A DNA stretch of 64,000 bases. Origin: Hungatella sp. UBA7603 (lineage in GTDB: Bacteria; Bacillota; Clostridia; Lachnospirales; Lachnospiraceae). The stretch lies in NCBI GenBank assembly GCA_002478865.1, contig DLJZ01000002.1:124001-188000 (forward strand). The letters run 5' to 3'. A model generated the notes under the pieces. The model made no database searches and was not told the origin of the DNA. It worked only from the letters and a program-made list of their open reading frames with translations. The position numbers and the translations under genes were made by a program. Of this stretch, positions 1 through 9,261 are shown piece after piece; position 1 is the stretch's first letter, and each line of letters starts with the position of its first letter.

Positions 1-100
1 ATAAGGGATATTACGTACTTTTCATTTGTTATTCAATTGTAAGGTACTAATTATTGCACCTATATTCTAACCTATTCATAATTGGCTGTCAAGTGCATTT

Positions 101-1045
101 CTATCTGCTACTTTTCTTCTCTTCCCAAAGAATTTCCGGGTAAAGACCTGATTTCTTAAGTTGTCTGATGGCTTCAACCACCGTCTCCTTATCCTCTTTA
201 TAGGTCACACCGTACCAGCGGTCTGAGCTTTTTAACACTGAGACGGAAGCTTTCTCTTCTTTTAGCAGTTCATCCACTACAAAGGGAAGAAAGTATTCAC
301 ATTTAATAGGATTTTTAGGCAGCTCTCTGTCTAGAAAGCTGATAAAACGGGAAGATAACTCCCTTAAGATGCTTTCTGTAAATCCCCACAGGTTCATAGA
401 AACCAGAGTTTCTTCGGACAGTTTAGTCCAGTTTTTGCCGTCATCTTCTGTATATTCAGCCATAGTTCCATGCTTTTCAATTCGAGTTCGCTCATGGATA
501 TCTTGAAGTTTTCCGTCTTCATCTACGGTACAAACACCTCTTGCTACATGGCCATTTTCCGTGAGCGTATTGTAAAGTTCATAACCTACCATGGCATAGT
601 GATATATATTCTCATCATCAGAAACGCTTACAAGCTGATTATAGATGGCTTGAAAGGCGCTTCTTCCGTAATAGTCGTCAGCGTTGATTACAGCAAAAGG
701 ACCGTCAATGACATCCTGACAGCAAAGAATGGCATGGCCAGTTCCCCAGGGCTTCAGCCTTTCAACCGGAACCGCATACCCCTCTGGAAGCTTATCAAGT
801 TCCTGGTATACATACTCCACCTTTACATGATCTTTTAATCTGTCTCCGATGTTTTCCTTAAATTCTTTTTCAATGGCTTTCTTTATGATAAAAACAACCG
901 TTTCAAATCCAGCCGATATAGCATCGTATATGGAAAAGTCAATGATCTTATTCCCATACTCATCTACTGGATCAATCTGCTTTAATCCTCCGTAACGGCT
1001 CCCCATACCTGCCGCCATGATTACTAGAACCGGTTTTTTATTCAT
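101..1045 (-). CDS. Nucleotidyltransferase, UTP-glucose-1-phosphate uridylyltransferase-like
   Basis: A 314-residue GT-A nucleotidyltransferase. The N-terminus carries the pyrophosphorylase signature AAGMGSRYGGLKQ (residues 11-23), and an INADDYYG segment near residue 120 supplies the likely metal-binding aspartates. Family members join a sugar-1-phosphate to an NTP; the exact sugar cannot be read from sequence. The ATG at 1045 has a GGAGG eight bases upstream. A second paralogue lies at 13353-14273 and shares the same landmarks (KPWGTGxAILC, FAVINADDYYG, DRWxGVTYKEDK). The family resemblance is clear; the substrate is unknown. It seems monocistronic, with no gene close on either side. Confidence 0.85.
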   Translation of the reverse strand: MNKKPVLVIMAAGMGSRYGGLKQIDPVDEYGNKIIDFSIYDAISAGFETVVFIIKKAIEKEFKENIGDRLKDHVKVEYVYQELDKLPEGYAVPVERLKPWGTGHAILCCQDVIDGPFAVINADDYYGRSAFQAIYNQLVSVSDDENIYHYAMVGYELYNTLTENGHVARGVCTVDEDGKLQDIHERTRIEKHGTMAEYTEDDGKNWTKLSEETLVSMNLWGFTESILRELSSRFISFLDRELPKNPIKCEYFLPFVVDELLKEEKASVSVLKSSDRWYGVTYKEDKETVVEAIRQLKKSGLYPEILWEEKKSSR

Positions 1046-1699
1046 TCCTCTTACCTCCGCTTTACTGCCTTCCCCTGCCTTTTACTGGTTAAAGGAGGCA
1101 TTCCTTATTACTTCAGTCATTCTAACACAATACGTGGTGTGGTGTCTATATGATCTGCCTAACTGTCACATGGACTCATGTCAATTTCGTAGACACCAAA
1201 ATTTTTCTTCTGATTCTAAGTATCGGACAGCTTCATGAGCCGCCTGGGGAGACATATAATTGATTGTACTATGATCTGTATAAGTGCAGGTAAGCACATC
1301 CCCCTTCCATGATAAACTTTTTGAAGAAACATCTTCAGGCTTTCCGATGTCTCATTTTCTTTGATTGCTCATAGATTTCGATTCTGCTGACTCTGTTTCT
1401 GTCGCCGGCATTTGATTATATGAAGAATCTGCACTCCTCTTTCTTTATATATCTTCTAAAAAGCACAATCATATACTAAACATTACATCTGTAGTATTAA
1501 AGGGTCAAGATTTAATCCCATCAAATAGAGAAAAATATTTAATGGAAGATGAAAGTTTTCGTATTATATCGCCTTTTTATTACTTTAAATGCGAAACATA
1601 CGGATGGCTCTCGACAACATAATACATGGTTTTTGATAAAGATCTTCATCATTGAAGTAGAAGTTTACATTTTATAACTGCGATTTACTTTATGAGAAA
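1046..1699. other. Intergenic stretch without a convincing gene
   Basis: About 650 bases with no ORF that has both a ribosome site and recognisable protein features. A run of about 43 codons open on the plus strand (roughly 1493-1621) has no start signal and may be a gene remnant. Base composition is similar to the neighbouring decayed region at 1700-2900. Confidence 0.4.
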
Positions 1700-2338
1700 A
1701 TGCGGACCAATCGACGGAAAGACAATTATAAAGAAAGTTATCCCAGCAATTACTCAGATGAAACAGGATATTTTGAAAGCGGCTACGTTTATCAGACATC
1801 CGTTAATGAGCGTTCTAAGTTTGCATTTACCGTAATGGACAACATTCGGTACACGAAGGAAACCATCACTCAGTTAAAACAAAGCGAAGATGCAATAGCA
1901 ATGTTTCTGTACTTTCTCCTAGTCATCGGAGTGGCCCTTAGCCCCATTGCTACGTATCTATCTAAGCGCGAGCAAAGCGAAAATGAGAAAAAAACTTCTT
2001 TAGATTTTCTTAACCGCGTCACTTTAGACTACTTTGTAGACCAAGCCATTGAAGCCTTAGAGGGAACTGTAATATATGCAAAATACGCTCCTGTTCTAAA
2101 ATCTCTCTACGTATTGTATAATGTAGCTGACATCACATCAACTTGGGGAGAAGAGGACGTTTACTACTATACCATAAACGCCGGTGGAACCTCTGAAGAT
2201 GCAGAGAAATTTAAAATTGTTCCTGGAGATTTTTATGTACAGGTAAATATTTTACATAATGATCCTGTAACAAAGAAAGCCACGTTAATTGAAAATATTA
2301 TTTATTCTGACAACGATCAACTGTCTGGTAGTCTTTAA
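1700..2338 (+). CDS. Hypothetical protein with one membrane segment, possibly a remnant
   Basis: A 212-codon ORF I do not recognise. The N-terminal 60 residues are polar and tyrosine-rich. A hydrophobic stretch at about residues 66-86 looks like one transmembrane helix, followed by a charged segment and a C-terminal region with no motif I can name. No good ribosome site precedes the ATG. The 3' end overlaps the broken LytTR gene on the other strand by about 40 bases, and decayed sequence lies on both sides, so this may be a fragment rather than a working gene. Confidence 0.35.
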   Translation: MRTNRRKDNYKESYPSNYSDETGYFESGYVYQTSVNERSKFAFTVMDNIRYTKETITQLKQSEDAIAMFLYFLLVIGVALSPIATYLSKREQSENEKKTSLDFLNRVTLDYFVDQAIEALEGTVIYAKYAPVLKSLYVLYNVADITSTWGEEDVYYYTINAGGTSEDAEKFKIVPGDFYVQVNILHNDPVTKKATLIENIIYSDNDQLSGSL

Positions 2339-2840
2339 TAAATTCCATATTTACGATGTAGCCGGAATGGCATCTGATTAAGTTCTTATTAAACCAGGCT
2401 TCGTGATCTTTCATGCCTTTATAGCTTATATCTTTTCCAGACGTTGCAGGAATCATTGTATTTCTTTTACATGTTTCTATATAGATGATTTCATCTATAA
2501 AAATCTTATGGATCCCAAAGTCACTCCGTTCAACAATGAAATTATCGTTGCTATACCTCAAATCGGATATTACAACTTTTAGAACACATGAAAGCCTGGA
2601 TTTTTTAATAGGCTTCATTAAATAACGGGCCGCTTTCATATCATGCCCTTTTATGGCGTATGCAGATTTCGAAGATTAAAAAATATTTTTGTTTTTAGGG
2701 TAATGATATTAGTCTGTTTCGCAACTTCATAACCATTTTGCGCCCATCAGGATTTCCATAAAAACAATATACACATCCATGTATTCTTTTATGTAATCCA
2801 ATTCCTGATTGCCAAAACAATCCTTGTCTAAAAAGTGTTT
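2298..2840 (-). pseudogene. Decayed LytTR-family response regulator
   Basis: Residues read from 2639 downward give the end of a receiver domain (AIKGHDMKAARYLMKPIKK) joined to a LytTR DNA-binding domain (IDEIIYIETCKR, then IRCHSGYIVNMEFIKDYQ). Reading upstream, the frame is closed by a stop at 2676-2678. A further receiver piece, MDVYIVFMEILMG, is seen in another frame at about 2735-2790, closed by a stop at 2728-2730. There the usual phospho-acceptor Asp of FMDILM is Glu. The gene therefore carries at least one frameshift, in-frame stops and loss of the acceptor. It lies just downstream of an ABC transporter operon. Confidence 0.75.
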
Positions 2841-2912
2841 TTAATAATTCGTCCAACCTCTTTTGATTTGGTTAATCTTAGTATTAAGTACTGGCTTTTC
2901 CTTCATTAAGAA

Positions 2913-3557
2913 TTATTGAGAAACATTTTGTAATGAAATTTCTTTTGCCTGATAAATTTTTATTGTAATACTCCATAATATAAGGCAGATAACAACATTA
3001 ATAATTAACGCACTAACCCCTATGTTGATAAAAGAAAAATCTGATATTACCTTAATCAATTTATATATTCCAAGAATTGTGGCTGTTGAAACCGCATATG
3101 AAAGAATAGTAAAAATTTCAATTTTTTCAGTTGCTTCTCCAAAAAGATAATTTACTGATGTTAACAGTGTACCGGAACATAACGCAATATTAATTCCCAT
3201 TAGAGACAACTGACCTAAAGCTTGCATCGATATCCTATTACTTATAAGGTTTGGAATTGAAAATAAGATTCCTATTACACTGCTAATCACTATAAGAATG
3301 ATAAGAAGTAAATATTTAGAAATTATGATGTCTTTTTTTGACAAAGGTGATTGGACAATATACTTTGTCCATTTAACCTTACTATCTATTCGAAATGTTG
3401 ATGTTAAAATTGTACTCCCAATAATAATTGGAACAATAGGGATAACAAAACCTTTATTTGTAAACACACAATATGCTATTAAACATACCATTATTATTGT
3501 ATATAATTTAATAGCACCTTTTATATTATATAGATCCTTAATCATTAATCCACTCAT
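2913..3557 (-). CDS. ABC-2 type transporter permease
   Basis: A 214-residue protein with about six hydrophobic helices, of the ABC-2 permease type encoded with GntR/YtrA operons (similar in layout to BceB-like or Pmt-like small exporters). It begins MIKDLYN-like after a short lead, typical of this family. I place the start at the ATG of 3557, which overlaps the TGA of the ATPase gene by one base and has a purine-rich site upstream; a GTG one codon earlier is also possible. It should form the membrane part of an exporter with the preceding ATPase. The substrate is unknown; antimicrobial peptide or lipid export is only a family-level guess. Confidence 0.8.
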   Translation of the reverse strand: MSGLMIKDLYNIKGAIKLYTIIMVCLIAYCVFTNKGFVIPIVPIIIGSTILTSTFRIDSKVKWTKYIVQSPLSKKDIIISKYLLLIILIVISSVIGILFSIPNLISNRISMQALGQLSLMGINIALCSGTLLTSVNYLFGEATEKIEIFTILSYAVSTATILGIYKLIKVISDFSFINIGVSALIINVVICLILWSITIKIYQAKEISLQNVSQ

Positions 3558-4414
3558 CACCTTACCCCCTTAGTTATCAATAACATGATTTCTTCAATTG
3601 TAGGTTCTTCAAAGTTAATCAATTCGTCTAAACAATACTGTTTAAGTTGATTCGAAGCTAAAGCAATAACCCCGTTTGGCTTATTCTCATACGCCGTTAT
3701 AAATGCCTTATCAAGTCTTGCAAACTCAGATTCTTTACATCGAATTAACAAATTATCATCAAGCAATGAATCTTTATCCATTGAAAAAATCAGTTTTCCA
3801 TTATCAATAAACGTAATATAATCTGCCACAGTTTCTAAATCAGTCGTTATATGTGAAGAAAACAGTATACTATTCTTCTCATCTTGGACAAACTCTCTAA
3901 ATAGGGCAATTATATTATTTCTCATAATAGGATCTAACGAGGCTGTAATCTCATCTAAAATTAACAATCTAGGATGATGGGCTAATGCAACGACTAAATT
4001 CACTTTAATTTTATTTCCACGAGACATTTTACCAATACTCACACTGCTTGGTATCTCCATTTTCTCTATCATACTATAATACAATTTTTCATCCCAACTT
4101 TTATATATCCTGCAAAAAACATTACAAATTTGCTTAATACTTAATCCTTCTGGAAGACAGTTCTCATCATAAACAACACCTAGTTTTTCTTTAGCATCAG
4201 TTGCTAAGTTGTCATGTTCCATACCAAATATTTTTATGTCTCCCTGATCAATTCTAATAAGATTTAATACAGAATTTATAAGTGTAGTTTTTCCAGATCC
4301 ATTTATACCGATAAGTCCCATTATACAACCTTCAGGTAATGCGAAACTAACATTCTGCAGCATAAAATTTTGATAGCTTTTCGATACATCGTTTATTTCC
4401 AGAATATTACTCAT
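3557..4414 (-). CDS. ABC transporter ATP-binding protein
   Basis: About 285 residues with Walker A GINGSGKTT, a signature segment degenerated to MSRGNKIKV, Walker B LLILDEITASLD and the switch histidine in SSHI. The C-terminal 80 residues form the extension seen in this family. I take the ATG at 4414 (MSNILEIN) because GGGGG lies just upstream; an ATG four codons earlier is possible. The gene follows the GntR gene by about 23 bases and overlaps the permease gene by one base, so the three form one operon. The signature motif (usually LSGGQ) being MSRGN is common in YtrB-like exporters. Confidence 0.88.
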   Translation of the reverse strand: MSNILEINDVSKSYQNFMLQNVSFALPEGCIMGLIGINGSGKTTLINSVLNLIRIDQGDIKIFGMEHDNLATDAKEKLGVVYDENCLPEGLSIKQICNVFCRIYKSWDEKLYYSMIEKMEIPSSVSIGKMSRGNKIKVNLVVALAHHPRLLILDEITASLDPIMRNNIIALFREFVQDEKNSILFSSHITTDLETVADYITFIDNGKLIFSMDKDSLLDDNLLIRCKESEFARLDKAFITAYENKPNGVIALASNQLKQYCLDELINFEEPTIEEIMLLITKGVR

Positions 4415-4437
4415 TATGACCCCCATCTCTTCATACT

Positions 4438-4821
4438 CTAATCACAATAAAATAATCTTACTAAGTTAATTAATTCGTTTTCAGATAAATTTCGTTTTTT
4501 TGCCTCACGTACAACACTCTCAATCCTAGATTCAAAGCTTTGTATATCCTCATCTTCAATTTTATGTATATAATCGTATTTCACATAGTTTCCCTTTCCA
4601 ACCACAGACTCAATAATTCCTTCTTGTCTAAGTGATTCAAAAGCCTTCTGAACAGTTAATATACTTATTTCAAGTTCTTTTGCTAAAGTTCTTACGGAAG
4701 GCAACAATTCTCCATCATCCAATTCCCTATTTAAGATAGATGCCTTTATTTGATTAACAATCTGTTCATAAAATGGCACACTAGTTTTAAAATTAATGAT
4801 AATTTCAAGTTTTTTATTCAT
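4438..4821 (-). CDS. GntR-family regulator, YtrA type
   Basis: A 127-residue regulator. An N-terminal winged helix (PFYEQIVNQIKASI, LPSVRTLAKELEIS, TVQKAFESLRQEG) is followed by a short C-terminal dimerisation tail of about 50 residues, the pattern of the YtrA subfamily. The start is the ATG at 4821 with GGAGG upstream. It is first in an operon with the ABC ATPase and permease. YtrA proteins usually repress their own ABC operon and are relieved by cell-envelope stress; that role here is inferred from arrangement. Confidence 0.87.
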   Translation of the reverse strand: MNKKLEIIINFKTSVPFYEQIVNQIKASILNRELDDGELLPSVRTLAKELEISILTVQKAFESLRQEGIIESVVGKGNYVKYDYIHKIEDEDIQSFESRIESVVREAKKRNLSENELINLVRLFYCD

Positions 4822-4839
4822 ATATCCTCCATGCATAAC

Positions 4840-4868
4840 ACTATATTACACCGCACCACACTTGTCAA
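4840..4868 (-). promoter_or_regulatory. Sigma-A promoter of the gntR-ABC operon
   Basis: On the minus strand TTGACA (4863-4868), a 17-base spacer and TATAGT (4840-4845) lie just before the GntR gene. The spacer and start region repeat GTGT-type elements (GTGTGGTGCGGTGT, then TAGTGTTA), where an autoregulatory YtrA site would be expected. Confidence 0.7.
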
Positions 4869-5140
4869 GTGCTGTTTAAATATGTTATTGCTCAGACCAG
4901 AGTGTTCACCTATTCTGCACGGTTATACGGAGAAATGTCCTTTCCCTTTATAATCACGGTCTTTCGATCATTTTACTCTAAAATTATACAGCGCTTATGA
5001 AATGTGCTGGAGCATACAATTCCAGAAGTGGTAATATTCGATTATTTTATTGACATGAATTTAAATTGGTGCAAACGCAATGAGGGGGTGGAATCCTAAG
5101 AATTCCACCCCCTCTGTTGACATAGCAGAAATATCCCTGC
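4869..5140. other. Intergenic region between the GntR operon and murA
   Basis: No gene seen. It contains the hairpin downstream of murA (5082-5114); the rest is AT-rich and unremarkable. Confidence 0.5.
5082..5114 (-). terminator. Hairpin downstream of murA
   Basis: A 13-bp stem (GAGGGGGTGGAAT / ATTCCACCCCCTC) follows the murA stop codon. There is no T-run after it on the minus strand, so it may be an RNA-stabilising or weak termination hairpin rather than a classical terminator. Confidence 0.5.
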
Positions 5141-6433
5141 CTAGCCTACTTTTAATTTAAATTTTTTCGCTTCTTTTTCAGAATCTATCTTTTCAATCAT
5201 GGCACCAAGTCCTTGAAGCTTCTCTTCAAAACACTCGTAACCTCTCTGAATATAACCGATTTCATCAACGATTGTGTATCCGTCTGCTGCAAGTCCTGCA
5301 ATAACTAGAGCTGCACCTGCACGAAGATCTGGAGCATTAACAAAGGCACCACTAAAGCCGCCAACTCCGTCAATCACAGCTACATTTCCCTCTACCTTTA
5401 CGCTAGCGCCCATGCGGGACAGTTCATCTACGTAACGGAAACGGTTTTCAAAGATACTCTCTGTCACTACACTGGTTCCGTTTGCAAGGGCCAGAGTAAC
5501 TGCCATCTGAGGCTGCATATCTGTGGGGAATCCAGGGTAAGGAAGAGTCTTAATGTCTGTATGTTTTTGATTGGTCTTACCAACCACTCGAACAGCATCG
5601 TCAAACTCAACCACTTCACAACCCATCTCAAGGAGCTTGGCTGTAATGGCTTCCAGATGCTTTGGAATTACGTTTTTAACCATAACATCCCCTCTGGTGA
5701 TTGCTGCACCACACATAAAGGTTCCTGCCTCTATCTGATCAGGGATAATGGAGTATTCCGTTCCATGAAGTTTGTCAACCCCGCGGATGCGGATGGTATC
5801 TGTTCCAGCGCCTTTGATGCTTGCACCCATGCTGTTTAAGAAGTTTGCAACGTCAACAACGTGAGGTTCTTTTGCCACATTCTCTAAAATAGTCTGTCCT
5901 TCTGCAAGAGTTGCCGCCATCATTACATTAATGGTAGCTCCAACGCTGACTACGTCTAAATAGATATGGCTGGCTACAAGGTCAATGGCATGGGCTATTA
6001 CAGCCCCACGCTCGATCTTCACTTCCGCACCAAGGGCACGAAATCCCTTTAAGTGTTGATCAATGGGTCTGCTTCCAATGTTACAGCCTCCTGGAAGAGG
6101 AACCTGAGCACTTTTGTATTTTCCAAGCATGGCTCCGATAAAATAGTAAGAAGCCCTGATCTTACGGATATATTCGTCATCTACGGATACTTCACGAATG
6201 GTTCCTCCGTTGATACGAACCGTATGTCTGTCAATGCGCTCTACCTTTGCACCGATCTCTTCAATTGCTTCTAGTAATACATTTATATCCCGAACATCGG
6301 GTAAATTATCAATCAGAACATCATCGTCTGTCATAATAGCTGCTGCCAGAATTCCCAAAGCGGCATTCTTCGCTCCACCGATGGTCACTTCGCCCACCAG
6401 GGGATTTCCGCCCTTCATAATATACTGCTCCAT
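5141..6433 (-). CDS. murA: UDP-N-acetylglucosamine 1-carboxyvinyltransferase
   Basis: A 430-residue enzyme of EPSP-synthase fold that adds enolpyruvate to UDP-GlcNAc, the first committed step of peptidoglycan synthesis in the cytosol. It carries the substrate lysine in GGAKNAAL (Lys22) and the loop PGGCNIGSRPIDQH, whose Cys117 is the catalytic, fosfomycin-sensitive cysteine of the family. C-terminal motifs GFPTDMQPQ and DLRAGAALV are also present. The length is normal. The ATG at 6433 has AGAGGTG upstream. It is followed by no co-directional gene and preceded by a large exported protein gene 106 bases upstream. Many Firmicutes have two MurA paralogues; which one this is cannot be told. Confidence 0.95.
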   Translation of the reverse strand: MEQYIMKGGNPLVGEVTIGGAKNAALGILAAAIMTDDDVLIDNLPDVRDINVLLEAIEEIGAKVERIDRHTVRINGGTIREVSVDDEYIRKIRASYYFIGAMLGKYKSAQVPLPGGCNIGSRPIDQHLKGFRALGAEVKIERGAVIAHAIDLVASHIYLDVVSVGATINVMMAATLAEGQTILENVAKEPHVVDVANFLNSMGASIKGAGTDTIRIRGVDKLHGTEYSIIPDQIEAGTFMCGAAITRGDVMVKNVIPKHLEAITAKLLEMGCEVVEFDDAVRVVGKTNQKHTDIKTLPYPGFPTDMQPQMAVTLALANGTSVVTESIFENRFRYVDELSRMGASVKVEGNVAVIDGVGGFSGAFVNAPDLRAGAALVIAGLAADGYTIVDEIGYIQRGYECFEEKLQGLGAMIEKIDSEKEAKKFKLKVG

Positions 6434-6539
6434 TTCACACCTCTGATTATCACGTTATCTATTAAAAATTTCTTACGTTTTTTGATTAGTCTTTCACAAT
6501 TATAACACATCCTGAGAATTTGTAAAGAGAACGCTTTTT

Positions 6540-9014
6540 CTATTCCCGAAATAGCCCGCAGACAAAGTCATTTCCACGCTCTGCAAAGAAAGAAGAAGCA
6601 TCGTTAATTCCCATCTTCTGACTATCTCCAGTGGTCGGATTGTAGAGCGTTACATTATACTGATCGTAGCCAGATATAAGCAGATAACCGCCCTGACCTG
6701 TATAGGCTGCCACGGGGCAACCCCTACCTACAAAGTAAAGCACCTGGTTTAAGCTGCTGCCTCTGGCATCAATCATAAGAACGCCTTCTCTTACGGTTCT
6801 CTCCCCGTTAAAATCTTCTAGATTCCGTACAAATGTGGCACCATTTTTCATAGGATCTTTCATATTTCGAATAGGTGGACGATTGACACGGTTCCATAAG
6901 ATCTCCTGGTTCTGATCCGTTACAACTCCCATTCTGTCATAGGCTAACTCCAGTGCATCTGTGAAATCACGTCTGCTTCCAATGAGATGGCCGCCGCTGT
7001 AGGCATAGTAACGGTTTTCCTGTGTCTTTTGATTGCCCTTTAACTCCACCACCTCCGTGGTCTCATAGGCAACCTTTTTGGGTACCGTGATCCTTACATC
7101 TTTGCTTTCTGCTTCTTTTCCAAGCTGGATAAAGTAAACCTTTTTCCGGTCCTGTGAAGCGACAGAACCAATTCCTTCCATATCCGCTTTGGTGATCTCC
7201 TGATTGCAGACAATGGTGTCCCTTTTGGAAGGAACATAAGACTGCTCTCCAGATTTCGCCACCTGAGTCAGATGAATTCTGCTGTCATCGACTGATACAT
7301 CGGAAATATAGATATTTTCCTGTTCATATTCTTTTAGGATCTTTCCACTCTGATCCACAATTTCTATCCGGTGCATAGGTGCATCTATGATTCTGCCGTT
7401 TTGGATCCATTTATCTCCATCTTCGGCTATTCCGTAGATAAAATCATCTCCAACAAATCCAAGAGGACGGTACCTATCCTTTTGCCCGCCTGCAATCTCT
7501 CTTTTTATTCCGGTATCAAGATTCATAAGATGAATTACCCCGGCTCCGTAGATATCGCTCCCCTCCTGCCATGCCAGATGGCGTTCCGTACCGCTGACTG
7601 CATATCCACCTTCCATTAAGGAGTCTGCAAGAACCATATATTCGTTGCTGTTTAAGTCAATGCCGTATACGGACCTGTCTGCCATTAAATAAAGCATTCC
7701 ATTGCTTCCGATATGAGCAAGCTGTTCCATATCCTCTTTTAGCATATCAAAGGACAAGGTAACCGGAGTGAAGAATCGTTCTTCAATGGCATTGTTTTGA
7801 CTACTGTACTGATACATGGCAATGCCCATGCTTCCTTCATGAATTCCACGGTTCATATACCCGTAGACCAGAAAATTCACATCTCCATTGTCACTGATAG
7901 AAAGAACCTTGATGTCATGTTGGTTATAGCCGCTTCTAAGATAATCAGACTCTTTGCTTCGGAAGGAAAATACTTTGACTCCGTGTTCCCCCTTTTGGTC
8001 ATAGGTCCAAAGATCCCGGTTCACCACATAGGCAAGAATATTTCCAGAAGGACTTTTTGCTGTTCTTACTTCATCAGGATCAACAATCCCAAGAAGAATC
8101 CGCTTTCCGGAAAACAGGTCTCTTTGTCCGGAAAAGACCTGGCTGGTATCCCGGTTAAAATCCATAAGATAGATTCTTTTGCTGTCCCATTTCATGGTGA
8201 AATTATCTTCAACTTCGTAAAACTCCTTTGAATCGCCTTCTCCTCTGGACACCATATATTTCAACTGGACGCTGCACATGACTCCATTTAGATCCTTAAG
8301 GGTCGCCTGAATCTCTCCAACAGGAGTGACCGAAAGACCACCCCAGGTGAGCTGGGAAAAGCTGGATCGTATGGAAACATGGTTTAGAGAGCTATTGTCC
8401 TCGGTATTATTGCTTTCTAAATAGGTGGTGAGGTCTTTTGCCTGATCGTAATTAAATGTCTTCGTGGTAAAGTCCACAGCAAAATCAATCATATCTTTTG
8501 CATTGCTGTTGTCCGTCCACATGATCCTTGTATAATATTGGAGTGTTCCATTGTTTGATGTGTCCAAACTTAGGACAAGAAGGTACTCCTTATCCTTTGA
8601 CAAAAGGTTTTGAATGGGAAGGGAAGCTAAGACACCGTTGTCCTCCTGATTCCATTTATCCACGGTTGTCCGCTCTACCAGCCGCTGCATATCAAGACTG
8701 CGGACCTCATAGCTGATGCCTTTTATGCCACCGCTATAATCTGAGATCTGAATGCCTAAAGACCGGTCAGCCGGAAGAAGTGTTAGCGCTTCTCTGGAAA
8801 CCGTTTGTTTCATGTCCTGGTTATATCCGTGAAGCAGATTCATCTTTTTGCCATATATATCGGTATAAACAACGGGTAGAGATGATTCATCCATAGAGGT
8901 ATAAACCATGGCATCTTTTCTTTCCGTGGTATTTTCATTCCATATAAAATAAGCTGCGGTGGCTGCCACAAAAACCGCAGATAATATTGCAATCTTTTTA
9001 ATTGTTCGATTCAT
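6540..9014 (-). CDS. Large exported protein, beta-propeller-like, function unknown
   Basis: An 824-residue protein. I choose the ATG at 9014 (MNRTIKKIAILS) because AAGGAAG precedes it; the longer frame begins with non-coding-looking sequence. A lysine-rich start and a hydrophobic helix at residues 5-22 form an uncleaved signal anchor, so most of the protein should be outside the membrane. The middle (about residues 330-650) contains repeated short blocks of the kind D/N-G-hydrophobic-Y-hydrophobic (for example LSISDNGDVNFLVYG), suggesting a WD40/TolB-like propeller. The C-terminal ~100 residues include a segment like a cysteine-peptidase or ligand-binding fold (GCPVAAYTGQGGYLLISGYD), which I cannot assign. 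It is next to murA, but a functional link is speculative. Confidence 0.6.
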   Translation of the reverse strand: MNRTIKKIAILSAVFVAATAAYFIWNENTTERKDAMVYTSMDESSLPVVYTDIYGKKMNLLHGYNQDMKQTVSREALTLLPADRSLGIQISDYSGGIKGISYEVRSLDMQRLVERTTVDKWNQEDNGVLASLPIQNLLSKDKEYLLVLSLDTSNNGTLQYYTRIMWTDNSNAKDMIDFAVDFTTKTFNYDQAKDLTTYLESNNTEDNSSLNHVSIRSSFSQLTWGGLSVTPVGEIQATLKDLNGVMCSVQLKYMVSRGEGDSKEFYEVEDNFTMKWDSKRIYLMDFNRDTSQVFSGQRDLFSGKRILLGIVDPDEVRTAKSPSGNILAYVVNRDLWTYDQKGEHGVKVFSFRSKESDYLRSGYNQHDIKVLSISDNGDVNFLVYGYMNRGIHEGSMGIAMYQYSSQNNAIEERFFTPVTLSFDMLKEDMEQLAHIGSNGMLYLMADRSVYGIDLNSNEYMVLADSLMEGGYAVSGTERHLAWQEGSDIYGAGVIHLMNLDTGIKREIAGGQKDRYRPLGFVGDDFIYGIAEDGDKWIQNGRIIDAPMHRIEIVDQSGKILKEYEQENIYISDVSVDDSRIHLTQVAKSGEQSYVPSKRDTIVCNQEITKADMEGIGSVASQDRKKVYFIQLGKEAESKDVRITVPKKVAYETTEVVELKGNQKTQENRYYAYSGGHLIGSRRDFTDALELAYDRMGVVTDQNQEILWNRVNRPPIRNMKDPMKNGATFVRNLEDFNGERTVREGVLMIDARGSSLNQVLYFVGRGCPVAAYTGQGGYLLISGYDQYNVTLYNPTTGDSQKMGINDASSFFAERGNDFVCGLFRE

Positions 9015-9203
9015 AGTAAGACTTCCTTTGATTTTACATTTTATCTTATTATTGTATACAATTATAGACAAAACTACAATGAAAACTTTCTTAAACATTC
9101 GTTAATCCACTGGCTTATTCGAGGTTTATAAGAAGTTTTATAGAAAGAGAAGACTAGTATGGACACGCTTTTACGAAAAGTGTTTTATTTACCATAGAAA
9201 ACA

Positions 9204-9247
9204 AAACAAATCGGTGCCAGGGTTTGAGTCCTGACACCGATTTGTTT
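9204..9247 (-). terminator. Rho-independent terminator after the siderophore-binding protein gene
   Basis: An 18-bp stem with one mismatch (AAACAAATCGGTG core at 9204-9221, partner at 9230-9247), followed on the minus strand by TTTTGTTTTC. The plus strand also ends in Ts, so it may work both ways. Confidence 0.8.
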
Positions 9248-9261
9248 TATCTTTAAAGGCA

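Noticed and set aside
470..838. 122-codon plus-strand ORF
   Set aside because: It is antisense to the nucleotidyltransferase gene with no ribosome site or family resemblance.
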